Part shown: positions 36,780-46,764 of the stretch, piece after piece
How the letters are laid out: each line of letters starts with the position of its first letter
How positions within the stretch are numbered: the first letter of the stretch is position 1
Assembly: GCA_049966155.1 (NCBI GenBank)
Contig: JBMFVE010000005.1
Location: forward strand, 1 to 64,000
Direction of reading: 5' to 3'
Source: JBMFVE01 sp049966155
Lineage (GTDB): Bacteria; Bacteroidota; Ignavibacteria; Kryptoniales; JAKASW01
Length of the DNA stretch: 64,000 nt
Translations under genes and position numbers: made by a program
The notes under the pieces: model-generated
Database searches by the model: none
What the model was told of the DNA's origin: nothing
Seen by the model: the letters and a program-made list of their open reading frames with translations, nothing else

Positions 36780-36935
36780 TTATATTTGAGAGAATTTATC
36801 ACGAGAAAGAAAGACATTCAATGCTGCATTTGCACACATGCTACGGATTGACACTGGCATTTCGCTCAAATAATTTGAGATTGTCATTGTCTTTGACAGC
36901 TCACGAAAATAAATTTAAAAAACAAGGAAAAATCC

Positions 36936-39386
36936 ATGAGTAAGACTACATTTAAGGAACTCTCACCTGAAGAGCTGCAGTGGCGTTGCCCTGACGAGTA
37001 TTTAAATTTTGATTCTACTGAGCAGCTTGAACCGATTGATGCAATCATTGGACAGGAAAGAGCGGTAAAGGCACTTCAGTTTGGGGTTGAAATCAAAAGT
37101 CCGGGATACAATATATTTGTCAGCGGACTATCCGGGACAGGGCGACTGACGACAATCAAACGTTTGCTCGAGGAAATTTCGGTGGAGTGCATTTCATCTC
37201 CAGATAGGTGTTATGTTTATAATTTTAAGACACCGGATAATCCCAAATTGCTTGAGTTCGATCCGGGGAGCGGTGTAAAATTTAAGGAGGACATGGAAGC
37301 CATTGTCAGGTATCTCAGGAGGAAGATTCCTGAAATTCTTACAGGGGATGCCTATACGGAGGCACGCAACAGAATAATTGAAACATATGAAAAGAAAGAA
37401 AAAGCATTATTACAGGATTTTCAAAGGAAGATTGAGGAACAGGGATTTGCGCTGGTACCTGTTCAGGTAGGTACTGTGACTCAACCTCAGATTTTTCCTG
37501 CTTACAAGGGAAAACCAATTATGCCTGAGGAACTCGACCGACTTGCAGGAGAGGGGAAGTTGACAAAGGAAGAATATGAGCAAACTGTAAAAAAACTCCA
37601 GGAGCTCAGGAAGGAACTTGCTCAGGTGGCCAAGAAAGGTTCTATGTTTGCACAGGAAATGATGCAAAAAGTAGAGGAGATGGAGAGGCAGTCGGTAGCT
37701 GTTGTCGTTGAATCCATCTTTGAGGAAATGAAGAGTCGCTATAAAAACAATGCAAAAGTCACGATGTATATCGCTGATGTGCAGCGATTCACGCTCGACA
37801 ATATTCAAATATTCAAGCAACAAGAGGAACAGGGCCCCGAAACTCCCTTGATCCCGGCTGTCAAGCCGGACATAGATCCATTCATAGTATACAAAGTTAA
37901 TTTGCTGCAAGAAAACACTGAAATAGGGAAATGCCCTGTAATAATTGAGACAAATCCAACCTACACAAATATCTTTGGCACAATTGAAAGAAATATCGAT
38001 GCTCGGGGTTTTTTTCAGACAGATCATACGAAAATAAAAGCAGGCTCCCTCCTCAAGGCCGACGGCGGATTTCTTGTTATGAATGCTCTGGATGCTTTAC
38101 TGGAACCAGGAGTCTGGAAAGCTCTCAAGCGGACATTGATGTATAAAAAATTAGAAATTCAGCCCCTTGACAGCTTTTATCAAATCAGCCCAATTGCCCT
38201 TAAGCCTGAAGCAATTAACATAAGAGTAAAGGTGATTCTCATTGGAGATCCATATATTTATGACATTCTATACACCTCAGAGGAGGATTTCAAAAAGATC
38301 TTTAAAGTCAAGGCAGACTTCGATAGCGAGGTTAAACTGGATTCTTCAAGAATAATGGAATACGCTCGGTTTGTTTCACGCATTTGCCGCTCTGAGAAAT
38401 TGAAGCATTTTGACAAGAGCGGAGTAGCAGCAGTAATTGAGCAGGCGGCACGCTTTGCTGAAAACCAGGGAAAGTTGTGGACAAGATTCAGCGATATAGC
38501 CGATCTGATAAGGGAAGCAGACTACTGGGCATCAAAAAATCAGCATAATCTTGTCACGAGAGAAGACGTAGAGTGTGCAATTGACGCATTTAATGAGCGG
38601 AACAAACTCATAGAAGAAAAAATCGAAGATTTGATTGAGCGCGAAATTCTATTGGTGTCTACCACAGGAGAAAGGGTAGGTCAGGTCAACGGCCTCTCTA
38701 TTTACGATATAGGTTACTACTCTTTCGGAAAGCCGACACGTATAACAGCAACCGTGGGTGCAGGTAAGTCAGGTATCACAAGCATTGAACGCGAAGTAAA
38801 CCTATCGGGAAAAACTCACGATAAAGGGGTTCTTACCTTGGCCGGCTTTTTAAGGGAAAGGTTTGCTCGCGAGAAACCACTTTCTCTAACGGCAAGCGTG
38901 GCTTTTGAGCAGTCATATTCCGGCGTGGATGGCGACAGTGCATCATCAACCGAGCTTTACGCAATTCTTTCAGCGATCAGTAACTTGCCTGTTAAACAGG
39001 GCATTGCCGTAACAGGAAGCGTTAACCAGAAGGGCGACATTCAACCTATCGGTGGTGTTAATCAAAAAATCGAAGGATTTTTCAGGGTTTGTAAAGCAAG
39101 GGGACTGACAGGGGATCAGGGGGTAATCATCCCGTCAAAGAATACTAAGGATCTTATGCTTAGCAAAGAAGTGGTCGAGGCTGTGAGCGATGGAAAGTTT
39201 CACATTTATCCGATCAATAGGATCGAGGAGGGAATTGAAATACTTACCGGCGTCAGCGCTGGTGAACCAACAAAATCCGGCAAGTACAAGGAAGGTACAG
39301 TTTTTAGCTTGGTGGAAAAGCGGCTGAGAGAATTGGCCAGTGAAGAGAAACAGGTGTCAGGAAAGAAAAAGCGTCGCTCAAGGTGA
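36936..39386 (+). CDS. Lon-related ATP-dependent protease (COG1067 / LonB-like)
   Basis: An 816-residue protein. N-terminal AAA-type region with the P-loop variant VSGLSGTGRLTTIKRLLEE (Arg where most P-loops have Lys), a long coiled-coil insertion (about 140-270), ADGGFLVMNALDALL as Walker B region, and a C-terminal Lon protease domain with the Ser-Lys dyad (DGDSASSTELYAILS and PIGGVNQKIEGFF). These proteases lack the Lon N-terminal domain. They degrade damaged or regulatory proteins in the cytosol. Its last bases overlap the end of rnc on the opposite strand. Confidence 0.9.
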   Translation: MSKTTFKELSPEELQWRCPDEYLNFDSTEQLEPIDAIIGQERAVKALQFGVEIKSPGYNIFVSGLSGTGRLTTIKRLLEEISVECISSPDRCYVYNFKTPDNPKLLEFDPGSGVKFKEDMEAIVRYLRRKIPEILTGDAYTEARNRIIETYEKKEKALLQDFQRKIEEQGFALVPVQVGTVTQPQIFPAYKGKPIMPEELDRLAGEGKLTKEEYEQTVKKLQELRKELAQVAKKGSMFAQEMMQKVEEMERQSVAVVVESIFEEMKSRYKNNAKVTMYIADVQRFTLDNIQIFKQQEEQGPETPLIPAVKPDIDPFIVYKVNLLQENTEIGKCPVIIETNPTYTNIFGTIERNIDARGFFQTDHTKIKAGSLLKADGGFLVMNALDALLEPGVWKALKRTLMYKKLEIQPLDSFYQISPIALKPEAINIRVKVILIGDPYIYDILYTSEEDFKKIFKVKADFDSEVKLDSSRIMEYARFVSRICRSEKLKHFDKSGVAAVIEQAARFAENQGKLWTRFSDIADLIREADYWASKNQHNLVTREDVECAIDAFNERNKLIEEKIEDLIEREILLVSTTGERVGQVNGLSIYDIGYYSFGKPTRITATVGAGKSGITSIEREVNLSGKTHDKGVLTLAGFLRERFAREKPLSLTASVAFEQSYSGVDGDSASSTELYAILSAISNLPVKQGIAVTGSVNQKGDIQPIGGVNQKIEGFFRVCKARGLTGDQGVIIPSKNTKDLMLSKEVVEAVSDGKFHIYPINRIEEGIEILTGVSAGEPTKSGKYKEGTVFSLVEKRLRELASEEKQVSGKKKRRSR

Positions 39387-40166
39387 TGTTTCGCTACGAG
39401 GTTTCTCTTCCAGGTCTTTTTTAATTTGTCTATAAGCTACTTCTGCAGCTGCCTGTTCCGCTGACTTTTTTGTTTTCCCAACTCCAGTTCCGCGAGGAAT
39501 GTCGTTAACAATAACCTGGACAGTGAAAGTTCGGTCATGGTCTGGCCCCTCTTCTTTCAACAAATTGTATTTAGGAATCCCCAATCCGTTTGCCTGCGTC
39601 AATTCAAGAAGTGCGCTCTTAAAGTTCCTGTCCATTTCCATAAAAAGTTCTGTCTCACTCGAAATATCTCGCGGAAAAATTTCTGTGTAAAGGAATTTCA
39701 TTACTTTGTTGAAGCCCGAATCAAGGTACATTGCAGCCAGAAGCGACTCAAAGGCATCTGCAAGAAGTGACTCGTAACCTTTCTCAACAGCTTGTTGAGC
39801 ACTTGCTGTCATCCTCAGTAACGGAAGTAAGTTTATCTTCCGGGCATAATCTGCAAGCGAATGTTGATTTACCAAAAAACTCCTGAGACGGGTCATTTCT
39901 CCCTCCTCGAGGGTAGGAAATTTTCTATAAAGGAACTCGGCAGCAGCAAGATTCAGTACTGCATCTCCCAGGAACTCTAAGCGTTCATTGGACCGATTCT
40001 CCCCATCACGTAAGAGTGGAACATACGAGCGATGTGTTAATGCTTCTTCAAAAATTTTTTTATTTCGGATTCTTATTCCAAGTATAGACTCCAGCCTGGC
40101 GATATCATCTGAAATATAAGAAGGGCGATTTATCCCCGATATTAACCTCTTCAGAGAAAAGGGCAT
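39378..40166 (-). CDS. rnc: Ribonuclease III
   Basis: A 262-residue double-strand-specific RNase for rRNA and mRNA processing. The catalytic domain holds NERLEFLGDAVLNLAAAEFL (signature) and SLLADAFESLLAAMYLDSG with the metal-binding Asp and Glu. A double-stranded RNA-binding domain follows (about 180-252, TKKSAEQAAAEVAYRQIKK). It is the last gene of the fab cluster, 38 bases past fabF. The tail overlaps the Lon-related gene by 9 bases. Confidence 0.95.
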   Translation of the reverse strand: MPFSLKRLISGINRPSYISDDIARLESILGIRIRNKKIFEEALTHRSYVPLLRDGENRSNERLEFLGDAVLNLAAAEFLYRKFPTLEEGEMTRLRSFLVNQHSLADYARKINLLPLLRMTASAQQAVEKGYESLLADAFESLLAAMYLDSGFNKVMKFLYTEIFPRDISSETELFMEMDRNFKSALLELTQANGLGIPKYNLLKEEGPDHDRTFTVQVIVNDIPRGTGVGKTKKSAEQAAAEVAYRQIKKDLEEKPRSETSP

Positions 40167-40204
40167 TGATTACTTAAAAATTATATTGCCTTAAGTAAGG
40201 TTTA

Positions 40205-41455
40205 TTACTCTAAAAATTTTCTGAAAAGGAGCGCTGCATTATGTCCACCAAATCCAAATGTGTTACTGATTGCTGCATTGATCGTACGTTGAACGGGTTT
40301 GTTAGGAACATAATTTAAATCGCACTCAGGGTCAGGAACCTGATAATTAATTGTCGGCGGAGCAGTATCCCTGGCAATGGCCAGCACTGTGGCAACTGCT
40401 TCAACCCCACCTGCTGCACCAAGTAAATGTCCCGTCATTGACTTTGTGGAAGAGACCAGTAGCTTATAAGCATGTTCGCCAAAAACTCTCTTTATAGCCT
40501 CTGTTTCAGTTTTATCGTTGAAAGGCGTAGAAGTACCATGAGCATTTATGTAGTCGACGTCTGTCGGCTTTAAATTAGCGTCTTCAAGACAGGCAAGCAT
40601 TGCTCGCACTGCTCCCTCGCCGCCCGGAGCCGGTTGAGTAATATGATAGGCATCCGCTGTTAGGCCAATCCCGGAAAGTTCAGCGTAAATTCTGGCACCT
40701 CGCTTCACAGCATGTTCAAGATTTTCCAGAACCAGTATTCCTGCACCTTCACCAATGACAAAACCATCTCGGTTAGCATCAAAGGGGCGACTCGCGTGTT
40801 GGGGATCATCGTTACGTGTGGACAATGCTTTCATTGCATTAAATCCACCAACACCCATTGGACAAATTGCCGCCTCCGCACCGCCCGTAATCATGACATC
40901 TGCTGAACCGCGCTCGATTAAAATTGCAGCATCAGCAATTGCATGACTTGAAGTAGCACAGGCAGATGTGGTGGCATAATTTGGACCTTTGAACTGATAC
41001 CGCATTGAAATATATCCTGCAGCAATGTCTGATATCATCATCGGAACAAAAAAGGGACTAATTCTATGCGGACCACCTGTTTGATAAACAGTTTCCTGCT
41101 GTCTGTGATATGTCCACATTCCGCCTATCCCACTGCCTACAATGACCCCGACGCGATTGCGATCAACCTTCTCCACCTCAATTTTCGCATCTTCGACAGC
41201 TTGAGCTGCAGCGGCCATTGCAAACTGTGTGAACAAATCCATGCGCTGCACAGTCTTTCTGTCTATATACTTCAGCGGATCAAAACCCTTCACTTCACAT
41301 GCAAATTTGGTATCGTACTGGGAAGCATCAAAATAGGTAATTGGGCCGGCGCCACTCTTTCCTTCCATCATGCCCTGCCAGAATTCCTCTGCAGTCAAGC
41401 CAATGGGTGTTATGACACCAACCCCGGTTACTACGACCCGCTTTCCATTCCTCAT
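40205..41455 (-). CDS. fabF: 3-oxoacyl-ACP synthase II
   Basis: A 416-residue condensing enzyme that extends acyl-ACP with malonyl-ACP. The catalytic triad is in ATTSACATSSHAIADA (Cys), NAHGTSTPFNDKTE (His) and STKSMTGHLLGAAGG (His). The start MRNGKRVVVTGVGVITPIGL is standard for FabF. It follows acpP by 12 bases and precedes rnc. Confidence 0.97.
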   Translation of the reverse strand: MRNGKRVVVTGVGVITPIGLTAEEFWQGMMEGKSGAGPITYFDASQYDTKFACEVKGFDPLKYIDRKTVQRMDLFTQFAMAAAAQAVEDAKIEVEKVDRNRVGVIVGSGIGGMWTYHRQQETVYQTGGPHRISPFFVPMMISDIAAGYISMRYQFKGPNYATTSACATSSHAIADAAILIERGSADVMITGGAEAAICPMGVGGFNAMKALSTRNDDPQHASRPFDANRDGFVIGEGAGILVLENLEHAVKRGARIYAELSGIGLTADAYHITQPAPGGEGAVRAMLACLEDANLKPTDVDYINAHGTSTPFNDKTETEAIKRVFGEHAYKLLVSSTKSMTGHLLGAAGGVEAVATVLAIARDTAPPTINYQVPDPECDLNYVPNKPVQRTINAAISNTFGFGGHNAALLFRKFLE

Positions 41456-41467
41456 GGCAAATTTCCG

Positions 41468-41710
41468 TTATTGACTTACTTTTTGCTTCAAATAGCTTAT
41501 TGCATCACCTACGGTCCGAATTTTCTCTGCATCCTGATCAGGAATTTGAATATTAAATGCCTTCTCAAATTCCATAACCAGTTCAACTGTGTCAAGTGAG
41601 TCAGCACCAAGGTCATTGGTGAATGATGCCTCGGGCTTAATTTGCGATTCCTCGGCACCGAGCTTGTTAATGATGATTTCTTTTACTTTTGCCTCAACGT
41701 CGATAGACAT
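41468..41710 (-). CDS. acpP: Acyl carrier protein
   Basis: An 80-residue acidic protein carrying the phosphopantetheine Ser38 in [18 protein letters not shown]. It shuttles acyl chains among the Fab enzymes. Typical size and four-helix pattern. AGGAGGTAAACAC precedes the ATG, a much stronger ribosome binding site than those of the neighbouring genes, fitting the high abundance of ACP. Confidence 0.98.
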   Translation of the reverse strand: MSIDVEAKVKEIIINKLGAEESQIKPEASFTNDLGADSLDTVELVMEFEKAFNIQIPDQDAEKIRTVGDAISYLKQKVSQ

Positions 41711-41736
41711 GTGTTTACCTCCTATATGTTTTGGTT

Positions 41737-42483
41737 TTAGAGAGACATTCCGCCATCTATAGAAATAACTTGTCCTGTTATATAGTCGGCATCGGGAGAT
41801 GCTAGAAATCGCACAACCCTCGCCACTTCTTCTGGTTTTGCAACTCTTTTTAACGGCACCATGTTCATAACCGCATTCCGTTGATCTTCAGTCAGTGAAG
41901 CAGTCATATCTGTCTCAATATAACCTGGCGCCACCGCATTGACAAGTATGTTCCTACTCGCCAATTCACGTGCAATTGATTTGGAAAAACCAATTATTGC
42001 GGCCTTGGACGCAGCATAATTTGATTGTCCGGGGTTCCCTTTTAAACCGACAACTGAGCTAATATTGATTATTCTTCCAAATCGCTGGTTCATCATCACC
42101 TTTGCAACTGCTTTCGTGTAATTAAAGACACTCTTAACGTTTGTCTGCATTACCGCATCCCAATCATCTTCTGACATCCTCAGCAAAAGATTATCCCTGG
42201 TTATTCCTGCATTATTTACCAAAATGTCGATTCGCTTGAATTCCGATACAACCTTATTTACAACCTCAACTGCCGAGCTCATTATGACAGCATCTGCTTC
42301 CAGAGCAAGTCCCCGGCGCCCCATTGACATGATCTCCTCCAGCAAGGAATCGATAAGTTTGGCTGACGACTTATATGTAAAAGCCACATCGGCACCGCTT
42401 CTGGCAAGCTCAAGGGTAATAGCCCTTCCTATACCTCTCGCCCCACCAGTTATAAGTGCAACTCTATTTTCCAAATTTCCCAT
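41737..42483 (-). CDS. fabG: 3-oxoacyl-ACP reductase
   Basis: A 248-residue short-chain dehydrogenase. NADPH-binding [18 protein letters not shown] in [14 protein letters not shown], and the catalytic Ser-Tyr-Lys in [23 protein letters not shown]. It reduces 3-oxoacyl-ACP in the fatty-acid cycle. Its ATG lies inside the 3' end of the cysteine-cluster gene (20-base overlap), implying translational coupling. Confidence 0.97.
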   Translation of the reverse strand: MGNLENRVALITGGARGIGRAITLELARSGADVAFTYKSSAKLIDSLLEEIMSMGRRGLALEADAVIMSSAVEVVNKVVSEFKRIDILVNNAGITRDNLLLRMSEDDWDAVMQTNVKSVFNYTKAVAKVMMNQRFGRIINISSVVGLKGNPGQSNYAASKAAIIGFSKSIARELASRNILVNAVAPGYIETDMTASLTEDQRNAVMNMVPLKRVAKPEEVARVVRFLASPDADYITGQVISIDGGMSL

Positions 42484-43060
42484 TCTCGCTAAAGCCTTTC
42501 AATTTTAAAAGCATTTCATTGTATTTTTCTTTACCTATGGCATACTCAAACTCAGTCTGGCAAATTTCAACCATATTCCTGTCACTTTGAGAAGTTGCCG
42601 TGCAACAATCGCACTCACCTTCACACAAATTGTCGTATTCGAACACTCCATTAGATTTTGTAATGGGAAATAACACACAATAGTAAGGCTTCAACGTGAA
42701 CTTCCCCAGGCCTTCTTCTTTCTCAGTAATCTGCAACACACATCGACCTTTTGAGTCGAGGAAGACACACTTGCCATTGTATATCATTGTACTGACACAC
42801 TTCCCCGACGGAAAATCCTGGTCCTCCTCTTCCATATTATCAAACCAGCTGTCAACATTATCTGTTTGACTGGCATCGATATATTTCTTTATTAAGTTGG
42901 AATATGAAAGTATCCGGTCTCTTTCTTGAGGATCAAGGTAAACGCCATGAGCGCAGCATTTCGAAGTACATGCTATGGGGCCATCGGGGTGCACGAATCC
43001 TTCCTTAAGAAGTCGGGACTCCAATCTTATGCCGCTAATTTCAAGAATATTGGCTTTCAT
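42464..43060 (-). CDS. Cysteine-cluster protein (DUF3109 / YkgJ-like) inside the fab cluster
   Basis: A 198-residue soluble protein with many paired cysteines: IACTSKCCAHG near the N-terminus, FPSGKCVS, NGKCVFLDSKGRCVLQ, LKPYYCVLFP, and NLCEGECDCCTATSQ near residue 155. Spacing is that of the DUF3109/YkgJ-type zinc or iron binding families of unknown function. It overlaps fabD by 4 bases (ATGA) at its start and fabG by 20 bases at its end, so it is firmly inside the fatty-acid operon. A metal-cluster protein is expected; its task here is not known. Confidence 0.82.
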   Translation of the reverse strand: MKANILEISGIRLESRLLKEGFVHPDGPIACTSKCCAHGVYLDPQERDRILSYSNLIKKYIDASQTDNVDSWFDNMEEEDQDFPSGKCVSTMIYNGKCVFLDSKGRCVLQITEKEEGLGKFTLKPYYCVLFPITKSNGVFEYDNLCEGECDCCTATSQSDRNMVEICQTEFEYAIGKEKYNEMLLKLKGFSENGKFGK

Positions 43061-43986
43061 AATGTAAATGATTCCAAATCCGATAGCTTGTCCACACCAT
43101 ATATTTCACATTCACCACATATACGCTTTATTAGTCCCTGGAGTACCTTTCCTGGCCCAACTTCAAGGAATCTATTAATTCCGGCAGTATGCATATTCTC
43201 AATTGATTGTTGCCACCTAACGGGCTTTGTCAATTGTTCCAGTAACAGCTTTCGAATGCTCAACGCATCCCTTACGGGTTGGGCTGTTACATTTGAATAA
43301 ACTGGAAATTTAGGATTTCTTATTATTGCCCGTTCGAGAGCTTTTTCAAACTCCTTGAGTGCCGGTTCCATTAACGGTGAATGAAATGCTCCGCTGACAA
43401 AAAGCTCTTTAACCATTTTTGCGCCTTCGGATTTGCATTTCTGCATAGCCAGCTTGACCGCAGGCACATCACCGGATATCACAACCTGACCCGGTGAATT
43501 AAAGTTCGCGGGTTGAACAACTCCCACACTTGATATTTCGCTGCAAATTGTCTCAACCCTTCTTTCGTCGAGTCCAATAATTGCTGCCATCGTGCCGGGC
43601 CGAACTTCTCCGCACCACTGCATCAGCTCACCACGAAATCTCACCAGGCGGAGGCTCTCTGCAAAGTCAAGTGAACCAGCTGCGTATAGTGCAGTATATT
43701 CACCCAGAGAGTGACCTGCTGCTGCAGAAATTTGCAATCTTTCTCCAAGGCGTTCCTTCGACACCTCATAAGCCACAGCGCTGTGAATAAAAATAGCGGG
43801 TTGAGTAATGGCTGTCTTCTTTATTTCATCCTCAGGACCGTCAAATAAGGTTTTGCTGATGTTAAAACCTACCACGCTGTCGGCAGTATCGTACATCTTC
43901 CTGGCAACCTCAGAGTTATCATACCAATCTTTACCCATGCCCACATATTGAGATCCCTGTCCCGGGAATACCAGAGCCATTTTCAT
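43057..43986 (-). CDS. fabD: Malonyl-CoA:ACP transacylase
   Basis: A 309-residue acyltransferase that makes malonyl-ACP. FPGQGSQYVGMGKDWY at the N-terminus, catalytic serine in AAGHSLGEYTALYAAG, and the arginine/His motif FRGELMQWCGEVRPGTMAAI with GAFHSPLMEPA. Length is typical. The start lies 3 bases past the fabH stop. Confidence 0.97.
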   Translation of the reverse strand: MKMALVFPGQGSQYVGMGKDWYDNSEVARKMYDTADSVVGFNISKTLFDGPEDEIKKTAITQPAIFIHSAVAYEVSKERLGERLQISAAAGHSLGEYTALYAAGSLDFAESLRLVRFRGELMQWCGEVRPGTMAAIIGLDERRVETICSEISSVGVVQPANFNSPGQVVISGDVPAVKLAMQKCKSEGAKMVKELFVSGAFHSPLMEPALKEFEKALERAIIRNPKFPVYSNVTAQPVRDALSIRKLLLEQLTKPVRWQQSIENMHTAGINRFLEVGPGKVLQGLIKRICGECEIYGVDKLSDLESFTL

Positions 43987-43989
43987 ATA

Positions 43990-45000
43990 TTAGTCCTGTT
44001 GCGCGTTATCAATAGCCCACCTTATCAAGACGGATCCCCACGTGTAGCCGGCACCAAAGGCAGACAGCACAAGTGTCTGACCTTTCTTCAGTTGCCCGCT
44101 CATGTAATATTCTGACAAGCAAAGAGGAATTGTAGCAGCAGTTGTATTACCATACCTGTCGATATTCAGCATCACCTTTGAAGGGTCCAGCCCCATACGC
44201 TGTGCTGTGGCATCAATAATCCGCTTGTTTGCCTGATGAGGGACAAGCCAGTCTATATCATTAGAGGTCAGATTGTTTCTCTTCATTATTTCATAAGAAA
44301 CTTCTGCCATTCCAACAACAGCAACTTTAAAAACAGCCTTCCCATCTTGATAAAGATAATGCATTTTCTTATCGACAGTCTCATGAGTTGCAGGGTTAAG
44401 GCTTCCCCCCCCTTTAATGTAAAGAAATTCCCCACCACTTCCATCGCAATGAACAATGTGGTCAAGGATTCCATACTCGCTATCAGCGTCGCCGGGTTCA
44501 AGAAGCACTGCCGCTCCTGCATCTCCAAACAGTATACAGTTTGATCTGTCGCTGTAATCTGTGATTGCTGACATCTTATCGGCACCAACCACAATTACCT
44601 TTCTGTAGGAACCGTTCTCTACAAATTGAGCTGCAGTTACCAGAGAAAAAATAAATCCCGAGCATGCTGCTGATAAATCAAAGCCCCATGCTCTTTTCGC
44701 ACCTATTTTCTCCTGAATCACGCATGCGGTTGAGGGGAAAAACATATCAGGTGTAATAGTGGCAACAACTATGAGATCTATTTCCTCAGGGGAAATCTTT
44801 CTTTTGTTCAAAAGGTCTCTTATTGCACCAACAGCAAGATCACTTGTTGCACCATGTTCCAGGATTCTCCGCTCACGAATTCCTGTCCGCGTTTGGATCC
44901 ATTCGTCGGTGGTATCGACCATTTTTTCAAGATCAGCATTCGTTAGAATCTTATCTGGAACATAATGGCCAACGCCTGTTATTACTGCTCTTTTTGGCAT
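43990..45000 (-). CDS. fabH: 3-oxoacyl-ACP synthase III
   Basis: A 336-residue initiating condensing enzyme that joins acyl-CoA to malonyl-ACP. Catalytic Cys in DLSAACSGFIFSL, His in WLVPHQANKRII and Asn in RYGNTTAATIPLCL. ATG overlaps the plsX stop by one base (TGATG). Confidence 0.97.
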   Translation of the reverse strand: MPKRAVITGVGHYVPDKILTNADLEKMVDTTDEWIQTRTGIRERRILEHGATSDLAVGAIRDLLNKRKISPEEIDLIVVATITPDMFFPSTACVIQEKIGAKRAWGFDLSAACSGFIFSLVTAAQFVENGSYRKVIVVGADKMSAITDYSDRSNCILFGDAGAAVLLEPGDADSEYGILDHIVHCDGSGGEFLYIKGGGSLNPATHETVDKKMHYLYQDGKAVFKVAVVGMAEVSYEIMKRNNLTSNDIDWLVPHQANKRIIDATAQRMGLDPSKVMLNIDRYGNTTAATIPLCLSEYYMSGQLKKGQTLVLSAFGAGYTWGSVLIRWAIDNAQQD

Positions 45001-46010
45001 CAGTCTACCTTCAAATCTATTTTACCAATTGAATTCTCAATCAGGGAAGCAATGCGGTGGCTCACCATTTCTTCTGCTCGAAAGACCATGTTTTTGACTG
45101 CTAAGGGTGTTGAACTCCCGTGTCCAATAATTGCTACTCCTTTCACGCCAAGGAGCGGCGCACCACCCTGAGCTTCATAGCTAAACCCCTTCATTGCTTT
45201 TCGCAGTGTTCTGGCAGTTATTAAAGCCTGCAATTTTTGAACGACTCCTTTATCCGCATACTGGATCAGTCGTGCACGTAGAGCCGGCAAAATGCTTTCC
45301 GCAAATTTAAGGACAATGTTCCCCACAAAGCCATCTGTTACAATTACGTCAGCTTTGCCCATCAAAATGTCTCTTCCTTCTACATTTCCAATGAAATTCA
45401 GGCCGCTCTTTTCCAGCAGTGCATACGAAGCCAGTGCCAGTTCATTTCCCTTGGTCCTCTCTTCACCAATATTCAACAGCCCAATCCTTGGATTTTTTAT
45501 TTGCATTATTTCAGAGGCATAAATTGAACCCATTACTGCAAACTCGGCCAGATGCTGAGGTCTGCAGTCAGAACTCGCACCTGAATCAAGAACAAAACAT
45601 GACCCACTGATTGTCGGCAGAGGCGTTCCCACGGTCGGTCTGCTGACGCCTGCTGCCCTTCCAAGAATCAGTGTAGATGCTGACATTACTGCACCTGTGT
45701 TCCCAGCGCTGACAAATGCATCTACACTCCCTTCTTTGTGAATCTTGAGGCCAACAACAACAGATGACTCTGGTTTTTGTTTGATTGCCAGATTTGGCGG
45801 ATCTGACATTTCAATAACATCCGGTGCATTAACAATCGAATAGTTTAAATTTCCTGCGCCCAGCCGCATGATTTCTTTTTTGATCTCATCCTGTCGACCA
45901 ACGAGAACAAGCTCAAATCTGTTATTAGACTCTCTGAGAGCCTGCAAACCACCTTCAACAATCTTTAGCGGCGCCTCATCGCCGCCCATTGCATCAAGTG
46001 CGATTCTCAT
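45000..46010 (-). CDS. plsX: Phosphate acyltransferase PlsX
   Basis: A 336-residue enzyme that makes acyl-phosphate from acyl-ACP for phospholipid synthesis. MRIALDAMGGDEAPLKIVEG at the start, VSAGNTGAVMSAS and NIGEERTKGN are family signatures. The ATG at 46010 is chosen because the family begins here; longer frames have no support. No Shine-Dalgarno sequence is present before it. Confidence 0.96.
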   Translation of the reverse strand: MRIALDAMGGDEAPLKIVEGGLQALRESNNRFELVLVGRQDEIKKEIMRLGAGNLNYSIVNAPDVIEMSDPPNLAIKQKPESSVVVGLKIHKEGSVDAFVSAGNTGAVMSASTLILGRAAGVSRPTVGTPLPTISGSCFVLDSGASSDCRPQHLAEFAVMGSIYASEIMQIKNPRIGLLNIGEERTKGNELALASYALLEKSGLNFIGNVEGRDILMGKADVIVTDGFVGNIVLKFAESILPALRARLIQYADKGVVQKLQALITARTLRKAMKGFSYEAQGGAPLLGVKGVAIIGHGSSTPLAVKNMVFRAEEMVSHRIASLIENSIGKIDLKVD

Positions 46011-46039
46011 GAATTGTTTTTTGTGTGGCTGGGAAGTCT

Positions 46040-46222
46040 TTATGAACCTTTCGGTATGAACACCACTCTGCCGCTGTAATATCCGCAATTCGGGCATGCA
46101 CGATGTGGCAACTTAGGTTCATGGCAATGTGGACATTCTGAAATTGTCGGAACAGTCGCTTTGTAATGTGTTCTCCGCTTATCTCTCCTCGACTTAGAAT
46201 GTCTTCGTTTAGGATTTGGCAT
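46040..46222 (-). CDS. rpmF: Ribosomal protein bL32 (zinc-binding form)
   Basis: A 60-residue protein, [20 protein letters not shown] being the bL32 start, with two CxxC pairs (CPHCHE and CPNCGYY), so it is the zinc-binding type. Located between yceD and plsX, as usual. Confidence 0.97.
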   Translation of the reverse strand: MPNPKRRHSKSRRDKRRTHYKATVPTISECPHCHEPKLPHRACPNCGYYSGRVVFIPKGS

Positions 46223-46257
46223 TTTTTACTCCTTTTACGATTTGAGCTTCTTCGTTA

Positions 46258-46764
46258 TCAATTATTATTCACCACAGTTTTCAACTTTTCCCATCCTGGG
46301 TCAAAAGCCTCTTTATGACATTTGCATTCTTCATAGTTCAAATTAGCACCGCAAGTCGGACAAAGGCCTGCACATTCCTCCTTGCATAACAGCTTCAGCG
46401 GCACGGAAAGCATAACGAACTGCCTTACATCATCTGATATGTCTAAAACGTTTGTACTTTCTTTTATCAAAGCAATTTCATCTTCGTCGTAACCTCGTGC
46501 GTCTTTTCTCGAGAAGACATAGGCCATTCTGTATTCGTTGCTCAACGACATATCAAATTCATCAGCGCAACGATCACAGGTAAATCGCCCTACTGTTTCG
46601 AGCTTTACTCGCAAAAAGAACTGGTTTCTGCGCTTTTCGAGCTCTGCCTTGACAACAACCTCTCCTCTAAAGTGTTCATCCAGGCCCAATTCAGATGCCT
46701 TTTCATGAAAGTCATATTGGTGAACACCTTCCACCAGGTTCGATATATGAATTTTCACTTTCAA
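46258..46764 (-). CDS. yceD: DUF177 / YceD family protein
   Basis: A protein of about 168 residues with the DUF177 pattern: KIHISNLVEGVHQYDF at the start, GRFTCDRCADEFDMSL with a CxxC, and PLKLLCKEECAGLCPTCGAN with two more cysteine pairs and a final CKC. The family sits beside rpmF throughout bacteria and has been linked to 23S rRNA accumulation. Start uncertain: TTG at 46764 or GTG at 46758, both after GGAGGA; the longer frame upstream has no ribosome binding site. Confidence 0.9.
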   Translation of the reverse strand: MKVKIHISNLVEGVHQYDFHEKASELGLDEHFRGEVVVKAELEKRRNQFFLRVKLETVGRFTCDRCADEFDMSLSNEYRMAYVFSRKDARGYDEDEIALIKESTNVLDISDDVRQFVMLSVPLKLLCKEECAGLCPTCGANLNYEECKCHKEAFDPGWEKLKTVVNNN

